A stretch of 64,000 bases of DNA from Tubiluchus corallicola (taxonomy: Eukaryota; Priapulida; Priapulimorpha; Priapulimorphida; Tubiluchidae). Position 1 is the stretch's first letter. Every line of letters begins with the position of its first letter. Location: assembly GCA_030141605.1 (NCBI GenBank), contig JAQGDQ010000228.1, positions 296,312-360,311 of the forward strand. The letters run 5' to 3'. The position numbers and the translations under genes are program-made. Under the pieces are notes generated by a model that worked only from the letters and a program-made list of their open reading frames with translations, ran no database searches and was not told where the DNA came from. Below are positions 9,991 through 23,010 of this stretch, in pieces.

Positions 9991-12900
9991 GTGTTAGACC
10001 TATATGAAATGCTTGGAAATTTTAATCAATGTCTAAATGTTACACAACATCTTAATATACACGCCACGTTTGGACAACATATAAACCTGGACAGATACAA
10101 AAACTTACCTTGGTTTTTTTCTTTTTCCTCTTTCAGTACAGCTGGTGAAACTGAATTGGCTAAAAACACAAAAATATCACTTGATTCAGGATCAAGCAAA
10201 GAAAAGGCAAAATGTCCACAAAATTGTTTATTAAATTGAATTTGTTTAACTGGAAAGTTTGATTAAATTTAAAATCATTTCATAATTTTTACAATGCTTT
10301 TTAATATTGAAAAGATTTGCTTTGCATACGTTTTACCTTAGAATACGAATTCTAGTCGGAAAAGTTCCACAAAACTGATTTTTACCATAAATCAATCTTA
10401 CAAACAATGTTGGAGCAAGACACAAACCTCATAATAAAAAATGTTTCTGTTTTGTCTCACTCTAGAGCTGCGGCCAGTGATTTCATACATTTGTGTTTTC
10501 CCTTGTGATTTTATTTGTTGTGCATCTATGTTTATTCAATGTGATTGTATCTTATTTCAAATATGATGTTTTATGTGTCAATAATATAAAAATTCCACCC
10601 AAAACTTAATATCAGTAATTATATGTCATATTTTCTTCTTTTTTCTTTATATTTTTTTATACTTCCCTTCTTCTTCTTTCTTCACCCGAATATAATCGTA
10701 TTATCACCATAGTGGTTTGTATTGTCTTGTTTCCCTTATTTCTTAATTCCGGATTCTTTTTTCATTAATTAAAAGGAAATGAAAAACAAAATTATCGTAC
10801 TTACGACTGTAACCTCCACCAAAACTTTCCAGAAGTATTGCGCTTGTTGCTCGCTAGTAATGTTATTGCCAATTAAAGTTACTTTCGTGTAATACTTTTG
10901 TGAATCAGATTTCGCTTTTATTATTTTGATGAGGCGAAGTTTGCCATGCGGTAACAAAGCGCTTGTCAGTGAACTTTATTAACTAGCCGCTAGCAAAACT
11001 TTAACTGATTTGGATGGGCAATGTCACCCGCGAAGTTATGTTGAAGCAAATTTTTGAATTTCCTTTTCGACTGTTTTTTTAATCACTACTGTTTAACACT
11101 ACTTGCCTACAATAGACATAATATTTTCATGTGTATTTCATAATTCCTGTAAATGTGTATAATTTAGGCCTATGCAATAAAGATTATATATATCTTACTG
11201 TAAATGTGTATAACTTACGCAATAAAGATACTATATATAAGTATTGTGTTTATTTATAGTGCGGTTGCTTATTATTCAATGTGCAATTTTTAGCAGAGAA
11301 ATTCCCCCTTGAGACACAGCAGTAGTCATTAGTAGCATTCTTGCACACCATAAAAAAAATTTGGGTGGGCATCACTAAATGGTGGCCACTCAATTTCATA
11401 CCCATTTTTGAAAATGGTGAAAACTTGCGTATTTTGAAAGAAATGATCTTTTCATTTGGTTTAATTTATATTAAAACAAGACAATAGTAAGAGTTTCTTG
11501 TTTTAGTGATGTTTATTGTATGTTATTATTATTATGCCAATTCAAAATTATCCTCTGTGGCCAATATTTTCGATTATCGATAGCAGTCGCTAGTTTACAA
11601 ATGCTGCAATAGATTCTGGAAATTCTGAATGGGAAGATCTTGTAGAAGCTTTTAAGCATCAGATATGGATTCCTAAGTCCATACTTAGACACAAAATCAT
11701 CGTCCTTCCTGCGCTAATACCAGCTAAAGATATGCCCTTCGTAAACTAGTGGCAGCCATATTTTGTAGGCCATTTTGAAAATAACACCGTTCTGCTGAAC
11801 TGACATTTTGCGCCATTTTTAAAACTCCTGCAAGAGGCTAGACCACGCTTACAGAAAGTCTACCTAGGTTGTTCTTACCTCAAGTGACTGACTGTACAAA
11901 GGGGTCAAATGATTTGGTCCTAAAAATCCTATCAGGACTCTATCCAAGGACAGGTTTAATTCTAGCGGTTGCCTTCGGCATAAAATAAGCAGCTAGAAAT
12001 AATTAAAGGTCACGCAGTTAGTAGTCACGTAAAATGGGTATTGTTCGTAATTGTGAATTTTTTAATTAATTTATCTATCTATTGTCATCAAAAGAAAAAA
12101 GAGAATGATAACGAAATCCTCGTTACATAAATTTCCATTTGACCTGCATGTATTATCTTTTGCTATATTGGTATTTTATTTGATTTTATTATGCGGCGTG
12201 CAGAGTACATTCCGCCTATGGCTAAAATTCTTCCCGTTAGAATTGAAATTCCTAATTGGGAACCAAATTTCTACTAGTTTGAGAACATTCTGTAAGTGGG
12301 ATAGCAATCTGAAATCACAAGTCTAGGCAATTATAGCAAACTTACATAACCCTTCGGGTTGATATTTAGGTATCACTTGTTCGATAGTAAAACTTTCATG
12401 TAAAACAAAAAAGTACTGCAATATTGCAATATGCTACTTATACTGACGTAACCTTAGGCCGTTACATTTTGTTCTTATTATTTACTAAGGATTTACTCGA
12501 CTCCGTCTACTCTAATGATACCATTCTGTGTAGTAAATACCAGAATGCTATGCTAATTCAACTAGTAATTAAAAGTATTTCGCCTACTTGACAGTAATCC
12601 AAATTTGGCTTTTACATTTCATGCAGCTCTGAGGTAGGGTGTTCTTGGCTGGATGCTATCTTCGATTACTTTCATGTAGATTTACATTACGTTTGCTATA
12701 AACTTTCTCAAAAATATTTTTATCATTTCCTTTTAGTCTTATTATATAAAGCCGGCAGCAATAGGCTATGTTCACAGAATAGTTATTATGATGGCTATAA
12801 CCCCTACGCCGGCAGGTGATAAAAAATAGTGTATATGTTCGTGTCATCAAAAGCAGAGCAGAGAGAGTTCTAAGAACTATTACAAGTGTTACTAGTCTCT

Positions 12901-13165
12901 GTACCGATTATACCTAGCTTGCTTACTTAACGTAAGCAAAATTTTTTTATTTACAACTTTTCATCATTACATTTAAAGTGAATGACCTGTTTTTATACCT
13001 TGCGGACAAATAACATCGTGTTGGCATTGCCACTCTATTTTTGTACTTTTGCACGTGAGATGATTTGTACTCTTACTGCCGGGTTTTTCGTAGATGTTTC
13101 CTGATGTTAAACATTTAACAGAGTTCACGCTGCTTGTAAGAAGATTTTACTTCCTATTGCAAATA
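9991..13165. other. No gene recognised; short tandem duplication at 11145-11243
   Basis: AT-rich with only short frames. At 11145-11243 a unit of about 50 bases (tgtaaatgtgtataa ... gcaataaagat) occurs twice. A small frame at 12105-12326 has a hydrophobic stretch but no splice or start context that would support a gene. Confidence 0.45.
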
Positions 13166-14136
13166 CCGTAAAACGGGGTGAGTTCGCCACTTTTTAGGGG
13201 TATTTTTTTACGTTTCCTGCCATAGCAAGAGAATTAGCCAACCGATTTTCTTAGTTCAAACTTTATATTGCCCTTCGAATAAAACACTATCGTGGGGTGA
13301 ATTCGCCACTAACAATTTAACACTGTTTAATGCCATTCTAGGCAGCTGAAGTTAACTGGTTGTGATTGGCTGGTTGGGGGTGAGTTCGCCACCCTATGAA
13401 AAAATTATAAAAAATGTCTAGTTTTAGTTTTCAAATAGAAACTTCTACGTTGGCAAGGAAGGCTTGAACGTCTTGTGCACTGATCTTATTGCGGGCGCCC
13501 TTGACGTTGCCAGCCACTCTGAAAACCAGATTGTTCCTTCGGGCGAATGATTTGACAAAGTCTATTCCAGGGGTGTTTGCCTTGAATCGTCGTTCCTGGA
13601 TTCCCTTCGCGTCAAGAACACTCTTAATCACTAGTCGGAGATCGATGGCAGTCATTGGGAACCCCCACTCAGCGGCCACTGGGAGTGTTGGCGATTTCGT
13701 GCTCCTCAGCGGCGGAGAACACTGGCTGACCTCCGGTCTTCCGCGGATGACTTCCTGAGAGTTTGTCAGAAAGGGTCTTTCTTGGAACTCCGAATTGCCT
13801 CGCCGCTGGGCTGATTGTCCTGTTGGTATTCTTGACGGCATGCAGGGCAACTTCCAGAGCTTCTGGGGTATAATTTTGGTATCTATGACCCGGTACAGGG
13901 GTGCAGGTGCGTGGCATGTTAAGTAGCAAGAAATAGTAGACAAATAATATGTAGCGCAGAATGGAATACTTCTAGTGCGAATTGAAAGAAGATAACTGTC
14001 GCAAACTGTTTATAATGACGGTGATCATGATATCTGTTCATTAAACACTGAACAATAGTTACAGCAAACCTACAATGGCCAATACGTAAGGGGTGGCGAA
14101 CTCACCCTCGGGTGGCGAACTCACCCCGTTTTACGG
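13166..14136 (-). mobile_element. pogo-like DNA transposon, internally truncated
   Basis: The termini are inverted repeats: CCGTAAAACGGGGTGAGTTC on the left (13166) and its reverse complement ending at 14136 on the right, with the match continuing into GCCAC. The flanking dinucleotide is TA on both sides, the target duplication of the pogo/Tigger group. Further copies of GGTGARTTCGCCAC lie at about 13294 and 13379, and a doubled inverted copy at 14092-14126. The interior encodes only the transposase DNA-binding region on the minus strand. At 971 bases it is too short for a complete transposase. Confidence 0.92.
13431..13929 (-). pseudogene. pogo/CENP-B-type transposase N-terminus, frameshifted
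   Basis: From 13917 the minus strand encodes RYQNYTPEALEVALHAV, then ISPAARQFGVPRKTLSDKLS, a Psq-type helix-turn-helix, and RKTGGQPVFSAAEEHEIA. The frame then stops near 13669. The adjacent frame carries on from about 13690 with AAEWGFPMTAIDLRLVIK, KANTPGIDF, SFARRN and DVQAFL, the CENP-B-type second DNA-binding fold, ending at 13431. A single frameshift near 13680-13690 therefore breaks one original frame of about 165 residues. The DDE catalytic domain is absent. It should bind the element's terminal repeats if it were intact; as it stands it is a relic. Confidence 0.9.
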
Positions 14137-17100
14137 TAATTATTTTTTACTACGTAGTAACGACATCCGGTTTGAAAATCACTGTTTTAAAAATTGATTT
14201 AGTGAAACCGAATCATTCTTAGATTCATAAAAAACCAGCAAAATTTGAAAAGATTAATCTACATGAACAAGTTTTGTGAATGCTTTTTGAAAGGTTGGCG
14301 TGCCATGTTTTACAGGATCATTTACAGGAAGCGCAAAAATACAGAAAAACTTTTGGTTACTCATGTATCTTTTACAGACGTGTTAAGATTCATTATACTA
14401 ACAATGGGCTCATTATATAACAAATCACAGAATTCTTAATTATTGAACTGGGTCAGTCTCTGACTCTGGCTTGATCTGTCTGAGATTTGATCTATCAGTG
14501 TAGTCTGTTTGGGGTTTGTTCGTTTGAGGTCTAATTGTCGGCTGGATTCGTCTAACTAAACTGATAATGAAAAATGTGTTCCTTAATTCACGGCCTGCGA
14601 ATTAGTCCACAGTATGTTATATGTCTGTGCGAAATGCCAGTTACCTACGATGAGAACTGTACAAATTTCAAACATAAATTTGTACAAGAAATTCCAATAG
14701 CATGACCAAGAACTAGGGATCCGTACTACATCAAAACATACAATTTATCATTTGGGTCCATTGTTCAGTTACTCATATTGATGAACTTATGCCCATGTTA
14801 GACCAAAACTCAGCCAAACCGGATCTCAGATAGATTACATTTCTGACAGGAAGACCTTTGATGTACCAGACAAGAATGAGCTAGAGCTAGAGTTAGAGCC
14901 ACATTTAGAACAGAAAGAAGCTGACCCAATCCAATAATTACACCACATCTAGACCATGAGAGAAGCGGCAACTACAGACTACGATCTAACCTATGTTAGA
15001 CATTGCATCATTTATGTTAATGATTATTGACGCAAAATTGTTACATAATGACATTTTTTGTTTACGACACAATGCAGCATTTTTATTACATAATGCTGAA
15101 TTGTTACATAGAGAGCCTTTTGTGTACAAACTTCACGTAATGCATAAGGTGAAGAATAATTTAGGGAACTGTCGAGGTGTTGGAGCTACTTCTAGTGGAT
15201 ACAGGTCAGAAGGCAAAGAACATTGTCCGTGGCGCACCAATCGGGGAGTCAGCATTCAACCGAAAACCCTCCCATTAGTGCTAGTATTAGCGTCTCTATC
15301 ATCTATATAGGTTACCCTTTGCGTCGAAAAGTAGGCCTACTGACTTTATGTCCTACATAATTCTTATTCGATATTTATATGGCGCTTTGAATTAAAGTCA
15401 TGAGTTATTAATTTGTTGTTTACATTTTTGTTGATTTGATTAATTTGGTTTTTGGTATGATTTAGTTAACATTTATTAACCCCCGCCATTTAATTAACAA
15501 TCATTCATCCATTGTTTGTTTATAGCACTTCGCGATTTCTTGGTAGGCTGTTTTAATACATATGCTAGTTACGTAAATACACTTAATCTAATTTTTGTTT
15601 TTTCTTTTTCTATTGTAGATAAACTTTATGTTATGCGTAATAAGCTGAGGTATTTTGCTCAAAGCTCAAAATCACTTAAGATGGATGTTCTTGTCAGTGA
15701 TCTAAAAAAACATTCACGGTTTCTACTCAGAGCATCTTTAATGTGTTCTTTAAAGTTCTTTTTACTCACTCTTGTCAGAAATCAAAAATTAATGAAGGGA
15801 AAAAAAAAGAGTAATGCACTAGTCTCGGTGAGAAACTAACGTAAATCTTACCACTGTTCATTTCTGGCACTCAATGCTGCGAATAATGGGCATTAAAGCA
15901 AATGTTTTCTACTCAAAATTAAACGCTCTTTATAATAGTTGTATCACTTTTTCTCTATTCTTTTTGACTTTTTCTGTACAGTGGAGCTAATCATTTTCTG
16001 ACACTCTACAGCAATTGCAATAGTGAAAGTGTATTGTAAGAAGTCCAAATTATATATCATTTACTAAAAAAACACGAATCTAATAAGACACAAACATTGC
16101 ATTTTCACTAAACAAAAATGCCCTACTTTCACTGTAATGCTTTTTTCTACTTTTTTAACAATTCAAAAGAAATAATGGTGACTGTCTATGTTTTCCTTTT
16201 GCAAACATGTCCGTAATCTTAATGGGCAGGTATTTAGAAAGTGTATGCACTAAAATTGATTGCAGGCACTATTGCTAACTTCAAAATTTTCAAAAGTTTA
16301 AAACAATTCGTCGTTGAAGAAACACTAACTGCAGCCAGCATAAAGCTGTAATGCAGTACGTAAGCAATTGTTGAATAATTATGAAATTTTTTAAATGAAC
16401 AATTTGCCCTGAAAATGTACAATTCATTTGCCCTGGGATGGCTGCCCCCTACCGCATACGCCTATAGTTCTTGTTGTAATTGGGGGAGGAGGAGGAGGAA
16501 TGACCTTCCAGCAAAGTCATCTGTGTGCCATACTTCGCATTTGCTGGTTTCATTTTGTTAACAACGAAGAATTATGTCGGAGGGTATGTGATCCAATTGC
16601 AGTAACTACCAGCATCGTTTAGTAGTAAGCATCGAGTAAGCATGAACATCGTATGCATTATTTTATTTTGTTCTGATTTCTGATCTATGAAACAAGAACG
16701 ATAATTATTACCTCAGAAGCGACACAGAACAGGTCCCTACTATAAGTATGCAGAACATGAAAGTGCATGTTTCCGAGTATAATAAGGGTTTGTTTCTAAA
16801 CGTCATGTTTTGTCCCGATGGAGGATCTTTGGTTCATGGTGTTCCGAGATCTTAGCCCTTCTCAAAGAATTCTGCTATTGCTGCTCAGGTTGTGAAAATG
16901 AATTTGCGCGGAGATGACGTGTTGCAATAGTTATTATTTATATTAGGTGCTATTTTAATTTTTGTGATGCAGTTTATTGCATTTATATCCATGCATCCTT
17001 ACTACGACCTTAAAAAATCATAGGTGCCCTGCGGATTTCAGGGCAGGGTGGGTTGGATCATGGACAAAATTTAACTTTGCTGGTTGTTGGAAGCGCTTAC

Positions 17101-17194
17101 ATTCCAGTCACTTAGTTCCTTGATAAATCACCTCGTTTCTGCTGCATGATTGCGCATAAGTCAGCAGTCGCAAGTTACTGTTTACTATATATAC
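14137..17194. other. No gene recognised
   Basis: AT-rich with several short frames (for example 14993-15310 and 15516-15839) that match no family I recognise and have no clear exon borders. A GGA-rich patch lies at 16481-16499. Confidence 0.45.
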
Positions 17195-19700
17195 ATATAC
17201 GTAGACATATAGACAAAGACATTTATTTTCTCCAATAATGTGTTACAAATTTCCATTTAACGAAAAAATCTTTACTTTATCCATGGAGATGGGGTTAGGA
17301 AAGACCGTAGCGGCGTAGGTCATCTAGTCACTCACTCCTTCCTCTTATAATTTAATATTGCGATAGCAGAAAAAATAATGGCACTGGATGCAGTTATTGT
17401 TAATTACTTAAATAAAATGATCAAAATAAAGCAATAGCAAAAGAAAAAAGTATAAAACAAACATAACAATAATAAACATTCCAGCCATTACTCTACGTTA
17501 TTCTAATAAGACTGTCATATATAATTTGGACTCATTTCTGACCGTAATTCCAGTAATACTGATTTTTTTATTGTGTCCCTATAATGGACTATAATATCAT
17601 TATTATTTTTGTAGTTTTCATTTTCAGTTTTTATTTTCTATTTTTAACTTGTGCCTACAATACAACAAAATGACAATGATGTGTGGATAGGGCCCATTCA
17701 AGGAATGGGTCCAATTCTCGTTAATTGATTATGATGCATTTAAATATCTTTTAGGTTTGAAAGGGGTGTTTAGAAGATATTCTGCTTCTATGGGCAGTAA
17801 AAGCATTTCAGGAATGGCAGCCCTGCATAGTAGTATAAGGTTGCTCTCAAAGTTCATTGTCTTTCTCTTGGTTAGTATACCAATAAATTACTAAAATTAA
17901 TTAATGACTCTTGGTTTTAATGAAATTCAGGAAAGGCATACATATTTTCAATTACTTCAATCACTGTTTAGCCTATGGTCAAGAAAGGTGATATAGTGGT
18001 TTAGGTTCTCATCAGTTGCTTTTGGGCAGAATGGTTTGGTTTGTGGAATCTATGACTCACATCATTTGCTAAAAGTTGTAAGTTAAGAGCTGGGGATACA
18101 GGGGAATGATTCGACAAATTATCTAAAAAATGATGAACTTCGGTTTTAGTTACATGTTCACGCAAATTATCCAATACAGCAAGGTGATCTAACGTAGAGT
18201 AAGAATTAAAGTCCTTATTATAACAGGTATAGTTAATCAAAGTCTTATTAAAAGTTCACAGTCATTTGTTAGCTTCTTTCGTGGAAGAAAGACTTCAGTA
18301 CTTGACCCATGTTTCTAGAAAGGTCACAATTAAGGTCACTTGCAACTGTGTGCAGTTAAAGCAATTAATCATATCATTTATGCTGTCAAGCACTTGTTCA
18401 AATGACTAGCATTGGCTGCATAATTGTCTGTAGGCATGTATAAATTGACCATAGCTATGGAGCAATTTGAGGCTTATATTTCAATAGCTGATACCCTCTC
18501 AGAGTCACATTTTATTGCTTTTATATAATTACTAAATTCCTTCGTCCATATTATCGCAGTACCACCATACATGATCGAAACACATAGATTTTATAAAAGT
18601 TGGTTTTGTCTTTGAAAAACCAGTGCAATTGTAAGACACAATTCTACATTGATGTTTGTTATTAGTTGTTGGCTTCTTTGTTGCCTTCCATTATTATTTA
18701 ATTTAAGGTTTTATAAGCTTCAATGTTGAACTGCTCTGAAAGTTGTTAAGACATAGGCTTCTTAGGCAGCCAGTAACACTTATATCCAATGCCCTCATGC
18801 CAGAAGTCATATTTCAACACTAAATCTTTTTGTTCACGTGGAATCATCATGTGGTAGGTATTCTTGCTATTTATAATAGGCTCAGTATCTAGCACCATGA
18901 CTGACTGTGATTCAGTGTCAGTTTTAAGTTTGCCTAGTAAGTAGCTGCCGTCGACATTAAATTTTTTTAAATAGGCACACCATTCTAAGCTTTTCTTTTT
19001 TGCAGCACCAAAATTGCTGGCGGCCTATCTCTTTTTATGGTTTTGATGGGTCGTTGTTTGTGGGTGTTGCTCGTTCCAGCTATACCTAGCTGCAGTGCCT
19101 GAAATTTGCTAACGCCTGCTGTTGGTAAAGGAGGAAAACTAGCTACTACGTTACTATAGGAGGATTGCTATATCAGTTGTGTCTCGTTTACATTAGGATC
19201 CTCAGTTGTAATAAAATTTGTCCATTTGTGGTCCCAATCAATTGATATTAAAGGAACAGTTCGAGCTTTTATGCTTGCAATATCATTTGAGTTTTGAACT
19301 GTGCTGGTGATGCAGCTATTGAGAGAGTCTGTTTAAGCAGTCCCCTATAGCAAGTATATCACCTTCCATTGGTGAGAATTTTGGTAGTCTGTCCAAATCG
19401 ATCGCATAAAACCCAGGAATTAAGTCCACTTCGTCTAACTTTCGTAGGGCAGTAATAATGTCATCTATGTTAAATCTGCTAACTGATTTATGGACTGAAC
19501 CCATCAGTCTGAATGCGCCCTATTTGTTCCATGTCAGCTGTCTCCCACAATGCAAAACCTTAGCGTCAGGTTTCTCATCGTCAGAATAGAAATGACGTAT
19601 CGTGTTTTTCAGGTCTTCCGTTGTCACTTTGTTCATATAGTGAACGCAATATGTCAGTAGTCTGTTGTTTGTCCATCATAGTTTGATTATAGACAAAGGT
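17195..19700 (-). mobile_element. Degraded LINE, minus strand, reverse transcriptase deleted
   Basis: Reading the minus strand from the 5' end, 19620-19320 and 18960-18720 hold pieces of an ORF1-like protein (for example SRFNIDDIITALRKLDEVDL and INSKNTYHMMIPREQKDLVL). Next, 18575-18430 gives an endonuclease-like segment (MYGGTAIIWTKEFSNYIKAI, MVNLYMPTDNY), and 18240-18060 gives its C-terminal part (STLDHLAVLDNLREH, DNLSNHSP). A 3' UTR follows with the CCTACGCCGCTACGGTCTTTC motif near 17320 and AATAAATGTC at about 17228-17219. The reverse transcriptase expected after the endonuclease is missing. Confidence 0.75.
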
Positions 19701-20354
19701 ATACAGAATTAGCGCTGGTCAGTGTCATACCTAACTGACCGGAAAAGCTGTGTAGTGTTAGAATTCTGCCGCCAAAAAATCAACACAATTTATTATTTTA
19801 TCAACTTACAATTTTTCATTGATAACTCTGTCTAATCAACACATTTTCTGTCCAGTATTTTACAGTGACTTTTTCTCACTCTCAAACATACACTGGTATA
19901 AAAATTTCGTATGCCACAAATAATAATCCGACTAAAAAATTGGCAATTTGTAGGAGCAGAACTAGCTTGACCACTTAACACACCTTCCACCTTATGTATA
20001 GCCAAACTCACTATAATGCTAACTTTTTTGCAGTCTCAAAGTGGGTTGTATAAAGAGGTTTGTCTGTAATGAATATTTCAAAGAGAAAATGGTTTAATGG
20101 ATATTAAGAACTAGCAGTAATTATTAATATATATGTATATAGTGGAATAAATGTTGAAAAGATTGGTCAGTTCTTAGGTTGAATCAGGATTTGTCTGAAT
20201 CACTAAAATCTATTGGTAATTCAAAGTCCTTCATTCACTTACAAGCTGTATTCAGCTCTTAATCACTCTTTCATGTATTCACTATTTGTTTCAGCCATAT
20301 TTGGTTTCAGAAATTTAGTGCAGCAATAATAATAACAATAACCATTTTTTGTAG
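19701..20354. other. Intron or upstream region of SELENOF
   Basis: AT-rich. A stretch near 20325-20350 ends in ttttttgtag, the acceptor of the first recognised SELENOF exon. The signal-peptide exon was searched for here and not found. Confidence 0.5.
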
Positions 20355-20522
20355 TTGCCATTAGCAGAATGTGAGTTGTTAGAGAGCTGTGGAAACCTGG
20401 GCTTCACTTCAAACCTTTTGTGCAGTGCATGTCATGACTTGCAGCCATTTAACTTGTCTGCTTTGAGTGAATCCTGTGAGCAGTGTTGCATCCCATATTT
20501 AGATGACAAAGAGGAGAAAAAT
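20355..20522 (+). CDS. SELENOF: SELENOF exon, cysteine-rich domain
   Basis: The exon is 56 codons, from acceptor ttttttgtag to donor GTAAGT, in phase 0 at both ends. It encodes LPLAECELLESCGNLGFTSN, LLCSACHDLQPFNLSALS and ESCEQCC. This is the Cys-rich segment with which vertebrate selenoprotein F binds UDP-glucose:glycoprotein glucosyltransferase in the endoplasmic reticulum. The Cys spacing (C, C, CxxC, C, CC) follows the family. The exon with the signal peptide and start codon must lie upstream and was not identified. Confidence 0.93.
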
Positions 20523-20993
20523 GTAAGTGTGCCTTTCTGGCATTTGTTTGCCTTGTGTGTTTAATTTAATCTGTAATAAAGTCATAATGTTAATAAAGTG
20601 ATCGTATTAAAAAAGTGAAGTGCAAAATATTTTTATCAATTTGGCAAATGCAATAACATTGAACACAAGGTTTGGACAAACAGAACTTTATTATTACCGA
20701 AAATGAATCATCAAAAAAGGTTCTTTCGTTTTGTTCTGTGTAAATACACTGTGCAGCTATGTTGGGTCTGATGTTTGGTATAATCTGAAAATTATTACCT
20801 GGCCTCTGCCTGCTGAAAAAATCATCGGGTATACGTTAATTTTGATATTTTTATGAAAAAATTTGATTTTCAAAAATAAAACATCTATATATTTATTTAA
20901 TTATCTAAATTGAGCTTATAAGTTTTGCTTTGACTTCTTCTTTTGCCATAAAATGACAACAAGAAGTTAAGTTTAATTTTGCTTTTATAACAG

Positions 20994-21057
20994 GTTTATC
21001 CTTATGCACGATTAGAAGTTTGTGGATGAAAATTGGGAAGATTCCCCCAGATCGAAT
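20994..21057 (+). CDS. SELENOF: SELENOF exon with in-frame selenocysteine TGA
   Basis: Acceptor ttataacag and donor GTAAGT bound a 64-base exon in phase with its neighbours. It encodes VYPYARLEVCG, then TGA at 21027-21029, then KLGRFPQIE. The family's redox motif is Cys-Gly-Sec followed by KLGRFPQ, so the TGA sits exactly where selenocysteine (U) is inserted and the frame stays open after it. The exon ends one base into a codon that is completed by CA of the next exon to give Ser. An ordinary gene finder would stop here and call the gene truncated. Confidence 0.96.
21027..21029 (+). other. SELENOF: Selenocysteine codon (TGA) of SELENOF
   Basis: In-frame TGA between CG and KLGRFPQ codons, the redox-active position of the thioredoxin-like domain. 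Confidence 0.95.
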
Positions 21058-22202
21058 GTAAGTGCGAATACATTACGTTTTCCTAGCTATAATTAAAATT
21101 AATTTATTTCTTAATCTTGCACTACAGCATGGTTATGAAATTCATCAAAGCACACACTGAACAGTTTATGAAACTCTTCGTCCTGACTTTGCTGTGATAA
21201 GTAGCTTGGAAAATTACTGGATTTTTTGCCATATACCTGGTAAGATGCACTTATCGAGGAAAAACCATGCTTTATACACTTGATATAGAGGCCTCATGTA
21301 AGCCACAACTTTTATTGCTACACTTAGGCAAATATGCTAACAGCAGTTGACACTTGAAGCTTTTGTCGTGCCCAAAATGAGTTGCTAATATGAAGTTAAA
21401 TGTTGCACTTGTCCATTTTTTGAGCTAAAGTATGATCGACTAGTTATATTCTGCTATTATTACTTTATTACTGCAATCAAAATATTCTATTTTAGTGCTT
21501 CAGCATTCTGTAATTTTCATTATAATTCTCTGCTGTTAAATTATTATTTAGTTATTAATTAATAGTAAGTGTCTTTAGAGAAACTAATTTAATTTATTTC
21601 CTTTTACATTATCTTATTTATTGCATAAAAGTTTGCACGTATGAAGAAAAAAATGTTTTTCTTAAAAAAGGAGCAGCTGAGGTAGTGGCCAATGGGTCTT
21701 TCGCTACTCCTATGCACATAATATATTAGTGTAATTGCTAGTATTATACATTGTATGTGAAACGAATGTTGAGGAAATGAATTGATTGATTGATTGATCG
21801 TGTGTGATCTTATTAGGAAATGACGCCCAACTGGTTTTACTGACAAGTATGTAAGTAATTTTCCAACCATTACTGATGCACTTACTAAATTGCATTAATA
21901 ATTAGAAGTGTTGAGTATTGTTAATACCCTGCACTAGTAATTGTTAAATTGTAGTGCCATGTGTGACAAGTTTCAGCTAAAACATTAAACTTGGTCAATC
22001 CACAGAAAATATATTAGGCAGTTGTTATTTTTCCTTGCTGTTTAACTTGCTCTGCATTTTGGCAGCTTCCGAATGTAAGCCAGACATATTTATTAAATGG
22101 TGTCATACTACATAACTGTTTAGTAGAACATGTAGAATTATCGAAGTTACATAATTAGCAAGCATTGTTCCAAAAAAAGCAATCTTTAAAAAGACAAAAG
22201 GC

Positions 22203-22272
22203 AAGACAAGATTTATTTACCATCACTCATTTAACGGACAACGTTAGCACCAGCAACTATCTAGCGACTTCA
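22203..22272 (-). repeat. SINE fragment in SELENOF intron
   Basis: Matches 36555-36625 with few changes (gacaagatttatttacc, ttagcac, ctatttagcgactt versus ctatctagcgactt). It lacks the tRNA-like head seen in the other copy. Confidence 0.7.
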
Positions 22273-22831
22273 CTTACCACGATAAAGGTAAGGACGCAAC
22301 ACACAAATAACATATAGGGTAAATGCCCTGGCATTGGCAGCAGCCAGGACGAAGCTTTTGTGTTTTGAAGTTGCAGAATTTTCCAACAAACCAATACTAA
22401 GATCGTGATGGTAAAATTTCAGCATTTATAGCACAGTGCATGGGTATATGCAGTCATACAGTAACTAAATTGAAAGACCTAGGACTTTTTAGCAGAGCTG
22501 TCAAGTGTCTACTTCTGCTATTATGTCAGAATATTAGGTAAAAGCACTAAACTAAAATTGTTGCTGAAAGCAATCATGTTTGTTACTGAATAAAATTACT
22601 ACTAGATTCAGTAACTAAAAGCATTTATTTAAAGCGTTAATGAAATTCTGTACCACCAAGAACCTGCTTAAAAACTCTGAACATTTGCACTGAGGTTCTG
22701 AACTTGAAAAAAAACAATAGCCACCAAGTAAGATTTTATTTGTATAGATAAAACTTATATTTTTAAACAAATGAACCCTGGCTGATAAACGTGAAGTAAG
22801 TTGAGAGTGAAGTAAATGTTTGTCTTTGCAG

Positions 22832-23010
22832 CATTCGTGAAGGGGGAAGAGCGACAACGCTTTCACAATCTGCAAATCAAGTATGTACGTGGTTCCAATC
22901 CTGTGATAAAATTACTGGACAGTAAGAAGGAAATTGTTGAAGAGGTTAGTGTCGAGAAGTGGAACACGGATTCTTTAGTTGAATTTCTGTCAGAACATTT
23001 AACAAAATAA
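22832..23010 (+). CDS. SELENOF: SELENOF last coding exon
   Basis: Acceptor tgtctttgcag; the exon begins with two bases that complete a Ser codon. It encodes FVKGEERQRFHNLQIKYVRG, SNPVIKLLDSKKEIVEEVSV and EKWNTDSLVEFLSEHLTK, then TAA at 23008-23010. This is the thioredoxin-like C-terminal half of selenoprotein F, including the LQIKYVRGS.P segment and the KWNTDS..EFLSE end. The protein is an ER-lumen oxidoreductase thought to help glycoprotein folding quality control with UGGT. The C-terminus carries no KDEL, as in the family, which relies on UGGT binding for retention. Confidence 0.96.

Noticed and set aside
12105-12326. Hydrophobic N-terminal frame considered as the SELENOF signal-peptide exon
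   Set aside because: No donor in the right phase after the hydrophobic segment, and it lies 8 kb upstream with no supporting motif.
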